Positions 59,881 through 64,000 of a DNA stretch of 64,000 nucleotides are shown here, piece after piece. The stretch lies in NCBI RefSeq assembly GCF_014930455.1, contig NZ_JAAIYO010000010.1:1-64000 (forward strand), in the 5' to 3' direction. Each line of letters begins with the position of its first letter. Within the stretch, counting starts at the first letter, position 1. The notes beneath the pieces are model-generated. The model was not told the origin of the DNA. It worked only from the letters and a program-made list of their open reading frames with translations, and made no database searches. Origin of the DNA: Corallococcus soli (GTDB lineage: Bacteria > Myxococcota > Myxococcia > Myxococcales > Myxococcaceae). The translations under genes and the position numbers were made by a program.

Positions 59881-62358
59881 ATGGTGACGTTTGTGTTTCC
59901 CGGACAGGGGGCCCAGAAGAAGGGCATGGGCAAGGTCCTGTTCGACGCCTTCCCGGAGCAGGTGCGCATCGCGGACGAGGTGCTGGGCTACTCCATCCGC
60001 ACGCTGTGCGAGCTGGACCCGGAGCGGCAGCTCGCGCAGACGCAGTTCACCCAGCCCGCGCTCTACGTGGTGGGCGCGCTGGCGTGGATGAAGCGGCAGG
60101 CGGAAGGCGCCCGCGCCCCGGACTTCGTCGCCGGCCACTCGCTGGGGGAATACAACGCGCTGCTCGTCGCGGGCGTGTTCGACTTCGCCACCGGCCTGCG
60201 CTTGGTGAAGCGGCGCGGGGAGCTGATGTCCCAGGCCAACGGCGGCGCCATGGCGGCCGTCATCGGGCTGGATGAGACGGCCATCCGGGGCGTCCTGTCC
60301 GACGCGCGGCTCACCACGCTGGACGTGGCGAACCTCAACACGCCGTCGCAGACGGTCATCGCCGGCCCGCGCGAGGACATCATCAAGGCGCAGGAGGCCT
60401 TCGACAAGCGCGGCGGCCGCTACGTGGTGCTCAACGTGAGCGCGCCGTTCCATTCGCGCTACATGCGGCCCGCGCAGGAGGCGTTCTCCGAGTTCCTCCA
60501 GGGCTTCACCTTCAAGGACCCGTCCATCCCGGTCATCGCCAACACCACCGCGCGGCCGTACGTCCCGGGCAGCGTGCGCGCGAACCTGTCCGAGCAGCTG
60601 CGCAGCCCGGTCCGCTGGTGCGAGACGGTCCGCTACCTGCTGGCGCGCGGCGTGTCACGCTTCGACGAGGTGGGGGAGAGCGAGGTCCTCACCAAGATGG
60701 TCGGGCAGATCCAGAAGGAGGCGGGTCCGCTGGAGCTGCGCGCGGAGCTGGCCTCGCCCGTGGCCGTCCCTTCCGTGCGCGCGGCGCAGGAGCCCGTGGT
60801 CGCGGGGCGGCCCGCTCCGGCGTCCGTGCGGCTGGAGTCCGTCCGGGACGTCGCCGCGCCCGCGCGCCCGCTGGCGGAAGCCACGCCCGTCCGTGAGCTG
60901 GCGCCGGCCGTGCGCGCCACGGAGCCGGCGGCCCCCGCGCGGCCCCGGTCCGACGGTGGCCGCGCGCATGCCGCGTCCACGCCCGCGTCGGAGGCGATGC
61001 TGGTGCGCCCGGACAACCTGGGCAGTGAGGCGTTCCGGCGCGAGTACCAGGTGCGCTACGCCTACTACGCGGGCTCCATGTACCGGGGCATCGCGTCGGA
61101 GGAGCTGGTGGCGCGCATGGCCCGCGCGGGGCTGCTGGCCTTCTACGGCACGGCGGGCCTGTCACCGGAGCGCGTGGAGCGCGCCATCACCGACATCCGC
61201 GCGAGCGTGGGCCCGGGGCTCACGTTCGGCATGAACCTGCTGAGCACCGGCCACGAGTCGGAGCTGGTGGAGCTGTTCCTGCGCCACGGCGTGGACGTCA
61301 TCGAAGCCTCCGCCTACGTGCAGCTGACCCCCGCGCTGGTGAAGTACCGGCTCGCGGGCCTGTCGCGCCGGCCGGACGGCTCCATCGCCGCGCGCAACCG
61401 CCTCATCGCGAAGGTGTCCCGCCCGGAGGTCGCGGAGGGCTTCTTCGCGCCCGCGCCGGAGCGCCTGGTGAAGAAGCTGCTGGAGCGCGGCGAGGTCACC
61501 GCGGAGCAGGCGGACCTGGCGCGCCACGTCCCGCTGGCGGACGACGTGTGCGTGGAGGCGGACTCGGGCGGGCACACCGACCAGGGCGTGGCCTACGTGC
61601 TGATGCCCGCCATGCTGCGCCTGCGCGACGCCATGGCCGCGAAGCACGGCTACAAGCAGGTGGTGCGGGTGGGGGCCGCAGGCGGCATCGGGACCCCGGA
61701 GGCCGCGGCGGCGGCGCTGATGCTGGGCGCGGACTTCCTCGTCACGGGCTCCATCAACCAGTGCACCGTGGAGGCCGGCCACAGCGACGCGGTGAAGGAC
61801 CTGCTGGAGAAGATCAACGTCCAGGACACCGACTACGCGCCCGCGGGCGACATGTTCGAGATGGGCGCCCGCGTGCAGGTGCTCAAGAAGGGCGTCTTCT
61901 TCCCGGCGCGCGCCAACCGCCTCTACGACCTGTACCGCAACTTCAACTCGCTGGACGAACTGGACGAGGCCACCCGCCGCACGCTCCAGGAGAAGTACTT
62001 CAAGCGCAGCTTCGAGGCTGTCTTCGAGGAGGTGCGCCAGTACAAGTCCGCCGCCGAGGTCGAGAAGGCCGAGCGCGACCCGAAGTACAAGATGCGCCTC
62101 ATCTTCAAGTGGTACTTCGCCTACACGAACCGGCTGGCCTTCAAGGGCGAGCGGGAGAACCAGGTGGACTTCCAGGTCCACTGCGGCTCCGCGCTGGGCG
62201 CCTTCAACCAGTGGGTCAAGGGCACGCCGCTGGAGGGCTGGCGGGCGCGTCACGTGGACGAGCTCGCGGAGAAGCTGATGACGGACACCGCCCACCTGCT
62301 GGGCCAGCGGATGCGCGCGATGATGGGCCACCCGCCGCTGCTGCGCGCCACCGGCTGA
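59881..62358 (+). CDS. trans-acting acyltransferase-enoylreductase (AT-ER, PksE type)
   Basis: An 825-residue cytosolic protein. Residues 1-300 are a malonyl-type AT: FVFPGQGAQ at the start, GHSLGE with Ser87 and FHS with His191. After a Pro/Ala-rich linker (about 300-370), residues 374-825 are an FMN-dependent enoylreductase of the PfaD family (DSGGHTDQG near 560, AAGGIGTPEAAAAA near 600, GSINQCTVEAGHS near 622). The AT should load malonyl on the AT-less modules. The ER can saturate selected enoyl intermediates in trans; which modules it serves is not encoded visibly. The N-terminus closely follows Bacillus PksE as I remember it. The ATG at 59881 has an AGGACGAGG ribosome site; an earlier in-frame start at 59779 would overlap the preceding gene. 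Confidence 0.93.
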   Translation: MVTFVFPGQGAQKKGMGKVLFDAFPEQVRIADEVLGYSIRTLCELDPERQLAQTQFTQPALYVVGALAWMKRQAEGARAPDFVAGHSLGEYNALLVAGVFDFATGLRLVKRRGELMSQANGGAMAAVIGLDETAIRGVLSDARLTTLDVANLNTPSQTVIAGPREDIIKAQEAFDKRGGRYVVLNVSAPFHSRYMRPAQEAFSEFLQGFTFKDPSIPVIANTTARPYVPGSVRANLSEQLRSPVRWCETVRYLLARGVSRFDEVGESEVLTKMVGQIQKEAGPLELRAELASPVAVPSVRAAQEPVVAGRPAPASVRLESVRDVAAPARPLAEATPVRELAPAVRATEPAAPARPRSDGGRAHAASTPASEAMLVRPDNLGSEAFRREYQVRYAYYAGSMYRGIASEELVARMARAGLLAFYGTAGLSPERVERAITDIRASVGPGLTFGMNLLSTGHESELVELFLRHGVDVIEASAYVQLTPALVKYRLAGLSRRPDGSIAARNRLIAKVSRPEVAEGFFAPAPERLVKKLLERGEVTAEQADLARHVPLADDVCVEADSGGHTDQGVAYVLMPAMLRLRDAMAAKHGYKQVVRVGAAGGIGTPEAAAAALMLGADFLVTGSINQCTVEAGHSDAVKDLLEKINVQDTDYAPAGDMFEMGARVQVLKKGVFFPARANRLYDLYRNFNSLDELDEATRRTLQEKYFKRSFEAVFEEVRQYKSAAEVEKAERDPKYKMRLIFKWYFAYTNRLAFKGERENQVDFQVHCGSALGAFNQWVKGTPLEGWRARHVDELAEKLMTDTAHLLGQRMRAMMGHPPLLRATG

Positions 62359-62378
62359 AGTCCAGCAAGGGGATCCCC

Positions 62379-63326
62379 ATGAAGAAGCCCGTCGTCCTGA
62401 TGTTCTCCGGCCAGGGGTCCCAGCATCACCAGATGGCGCGCGAGCTGTGGGACAAGCACGCGGGCTTCCAGGCGTGGATGACGCGCCTGGATGCCGTGGC
62501 GCGCCGCCTGCTGGGCGCCTCCGTGGTGGAGGAGCTTCACGGCGCCTCGCGCGGGCAGCCCTTCTCCCGGCTGCTGGCCACGCACCCGGCCATCTTCATG
62601 GTGGAGTACGCGACGGCGCGGGCGCTGGAGGAGGCCGGGGTGCGGCCGGACTTCGTCCTGGGCGCCAGCCTGGGCGAGTTCGCCGCCGCGGCGGTGGCGG
62701 GGGTCCTGGAGCCCGAGGAGGCCCTGAGCCTCGTCATCGCGCACGCCCGCGCGCTGGAGTCGCACGGGGCGCCCGGGGGCATGCTCGCCATCCTGGGCGA
62801 GCCCCGGCTGCATGACACCGAAGCGGAGCTGCGGGAGCACAGCGAGCTGGCCTCGGTGAACTTCGCCACGCACTTCGTGGTGAGCGGCACCACGCCCGCG
62901 CTCCAGCGCATCAAGGCGTGGCTGGACGGCCGGAGCATCACGAGCCTGGAGCTGCCCGTGACGCGCGCGTTCCACTCCGCGCTGATGGACCCCGCCCGGC
63001 CCGCCTTCACGGAGGCGCTGCGCGCCGTCACGCCCCGCGCGGCGCGGGTGCCGCTGGTGTCGTGTCTGGAGGCCCGCGTGGTGCATGGCGTGGCGCCGGA
63101 CTACTTCTGGGAGGCCACGCGGCGGCCCATCCGCTTCCGCGACGCCGTGCGCGTCCTGGAGGCCCGGGGGCCGTGCGTCTACGTGGACGCGGGGCCCTCC
63201 GGCACCCTGGCCACGTTCCTCAAGTACGGCCTGCCGAAGCAGAGCGCCTCCGTGGCCGTGCCGGTGCTGACCCCGTTCGGCAAGGACCTGGACGGGCTGC
63301 GCGCGGCGGCGACCGCGGCGGCCTGA
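62379..63326 (+). CDS. second discrete trans-acyltransferase/acylhydrolase (PksD-like)
   Basis: A 315-residue AT-fold protein: MFSGQGSQ at 8-15, VLGASLGE with the nucleophile Ser97, AFHS with His199, and the C-terminal GPSGTLATF motif. The elbow has Ala96 where malonyl-ATs have His (GHSLGE), which resembles Bacillus PksD and other members suspected of hydrolysing stalled acyl groups. Phe198 beside the histidine is usual in malonyl-ATs, so a second loading AT cannot be excluded. AAGGGG before the ATG is a good ribosome site; it lies 20 bp after the AT-ER gene. It probably supports or proofreads the assembly line in the cytosol. Confidence 0.9.
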   Translation: MKKPVVLMFSGQGSQHHQMARELWDKHAGFQAWMTRLDAVARRLLGASVVEELHGASRGQPFSRLLATHPAIFMVEYATARALEEAGVRPDFVLGASLGEFAAAAVAGVLEPEEALSLVIAHARALESHGAPGGMLAILGEPRLHDTEAELREHSELASVNFATHFVVSGTTPALQRIKAWLDGRSITSLELPVTRAFHSALMDPARPAFTEALRAVTPRAARVPLVSCLEARVVHGVAPDYFWEATRRPIRFRDAVRVLEARGPCVYVDAGPSGTLATFLKYGLPKQSASVAVPVLTPFGKDLDGLRAAATAAA

Positions 63327-63349
63327 GTTCCGGTAGAACGCCCGGCGTC

Positions 63350-64000
63350 ATGCGTCCTCCCGCACAGCCCGCCGCGCCAGCGCGAGCCCCGCTGCCCGTC
63401 TGGCTGCCCTGGGCGCTCACGGCGCTGATGCTGGCCCATCACGTCGGGCTGTGGGCCTGGACGTCCGCCCGTCGCGACATCCCGCTGCTCGTGCTGTTTG
63501 AGCGCTGGGATTCGAGCCACTACAGCACCCTCGTGCTCCAGGGCTACGTCTGGCCGCTGTGGGCCTTCCTGCCGCTCTACCCGGGCGCGGTGTGGCTGCT
63601 GCGCCAGGGGCTGGGCGGGACGCTGCCGCCGCAGGTGGTGGGCAGCCTGCTGTCCACGCTGTGCCTCCTCGCCTTCGTCGCCTGGAACACGCGCTGGGGT
63701 CGCCAGGGGCGGTTGGGCGGCGCCATGACGGCGACCACCGGGTGGGGCTGGTTCCTGCTGCTCTACGGGCCCGCGAGCTTCACCCTGCACTCGCACCACA
63801 CGGAGGGCCTCTTCCTCCTGCTGTCCTTTGGCGCGCTGGCCTTCGCCTCGCGTGGGGCCCTGCTGCCGTGCGCGCTGCTGGTGGCGCTGTGCGTGTGGAC
63901 GCGCAACCAGGGCGTGTTCGTGGCCATCACCGCCGCGCTCCTGCTCGCCGCGCGTGAGCCTTCATGGCGGGGCCGCTGCACGCGCTTCGCCACCCTGGGG
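63350..64000 (+). CDS. partial multi-pass membrane protein, PIG-V/Gpi18-like mannosyltransferase type
   Basis: An ORF of 217 codons open to the right edge, starting at ATG 63350, 23 bp after the acyltransferase. Hydrophobic segments near residues 18-38, 65-85, 95-113, 128-146, 150-168 and 172-195 mark a polytopic inner-membrane protein. FERWDSSHYSTLVLQGY (residues 50-66) matches the luminal WDS.HY motif of PIG-V-type GT-C glycosyltransferases, and HHTEGLFLLL and WTRNQG further on fit the same family. Inferred role: lipid-linked sugar transfer, not obviously tied to polyketide synthesis. This may mark the right end of the cluster or, less likely, glycosylate the product. Confidence 0.65.
   Translation, partial: MRPPAQPAAPARAPLPVWLPWALTALMLAHHVGLWAWTSARRDIPLLVLFERWDSSHYSTLVLQGYVWPLWAFLPLYPGAVWLLRQGLGGTLPPQVVGSLLSTLCLLAFVAWNTRWGRQGRLGGAMTATTGWGWFLLLYGPASFTLHSHHTEGLFLLLSFGALAFASRGALLPCALLVALCVWTRNQGVFVAITAALLLAAREPSWRGRCTRFATLG

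Noticed and set aside
1-64000. CRISPR arrays, tRNA/rRNA genes, insertion sequences, attachment sites
   Set aside because: No spaced short repeats, cloverleaf-like segments, transposase motifs or flanking inverted repeats were noticed; the repeats present are PKS domain duplications and short linker duplications.

Overview
The window looks like a chromosomal piece of a large-genome, very GC-rich deltaproteobacterium, most likely a fruiting myxobacterium of the Myxococcaceae (Corallococcus/Myxococcus/Pyxidicoccus type). The grounds are strong G/C preference at third codon positions, very long modular PKS genes, and a trans-AT assembly line next to a cis-AT-style PKS. No tRNA, rRNA, CRISPR, IS element or transposase was recognised. 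The species and the product cannot be named from sequence alone.

Layout. (1) 1-2716, plus strand: the end of a cis-AT-style type I PKS (KR tail-ACP) fused to an FAD monooxygenase and an FSH1-like hydrolase. (2) 2726-4041, minus strand: a MepB-family protein and a class I methyltransferase. (3) 4042-4607: a divergent, locally AT-rich control region. (4) 4608-55545, plus strand: four giant trans-AT PKS genes of about 6632, 3017, 5519 and 1778 residues. They hold an acyl-AMP-ligase loading module, 11 ketosynthases, 7 dehydratases, 9 ketoreductases, one C-methyltransferase, 13 ACPs with an intact serine and two ACP-like relics without it. The line ends in two fused alpha-oxoamine synthase (AOS) domains and has no thioesterase. 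(5) 55580-59864: a LolCDE/MacB-like ABC ATPase, an FtsX-type permease, a LolA-like periplasmic protein and an outer-membrane beta-barrel. (6) 59881-63326: the trans-acting AT-ER and a second PksD-like acyltransferase. (7) 63350 to the end: a partial multi-pass membrane protein resembling PIG-V-type mannosyltransferases.

How it should work (inference from domain order). A carboxylic acid is activated as an acyl-adenylate and loaded on ACP1. Eleven extension modules, charged in trans by the AT-ER protein, build the chain. Modules 7-10 each have KR and DH and no cis ER, so they should leave a run of double bonds unless the trans ER acts there. Module 11 does no reduction, and the chain leaves by decarboxylative condensation with an amino acid on the AOS. 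A beta-ketoacyl-ACP released this way gives an amino-beta-diketone that can close to a five-membered 3-pyrrolone. The ABC/LolA/OMP set is a plausible envelope exporter.

Most unusual points. The tandem AOS has a first copy that has lost cofactor-contact residues. Two serine-less ACP-like domains sit inside the post-KS linkers of KS4 and KS9. All three PKS protein boundaries fall inside modules, one of them inside a KR domain at a one-base frame offset. The last two PKS genes are in frame and separated by a single TGA-C stop.
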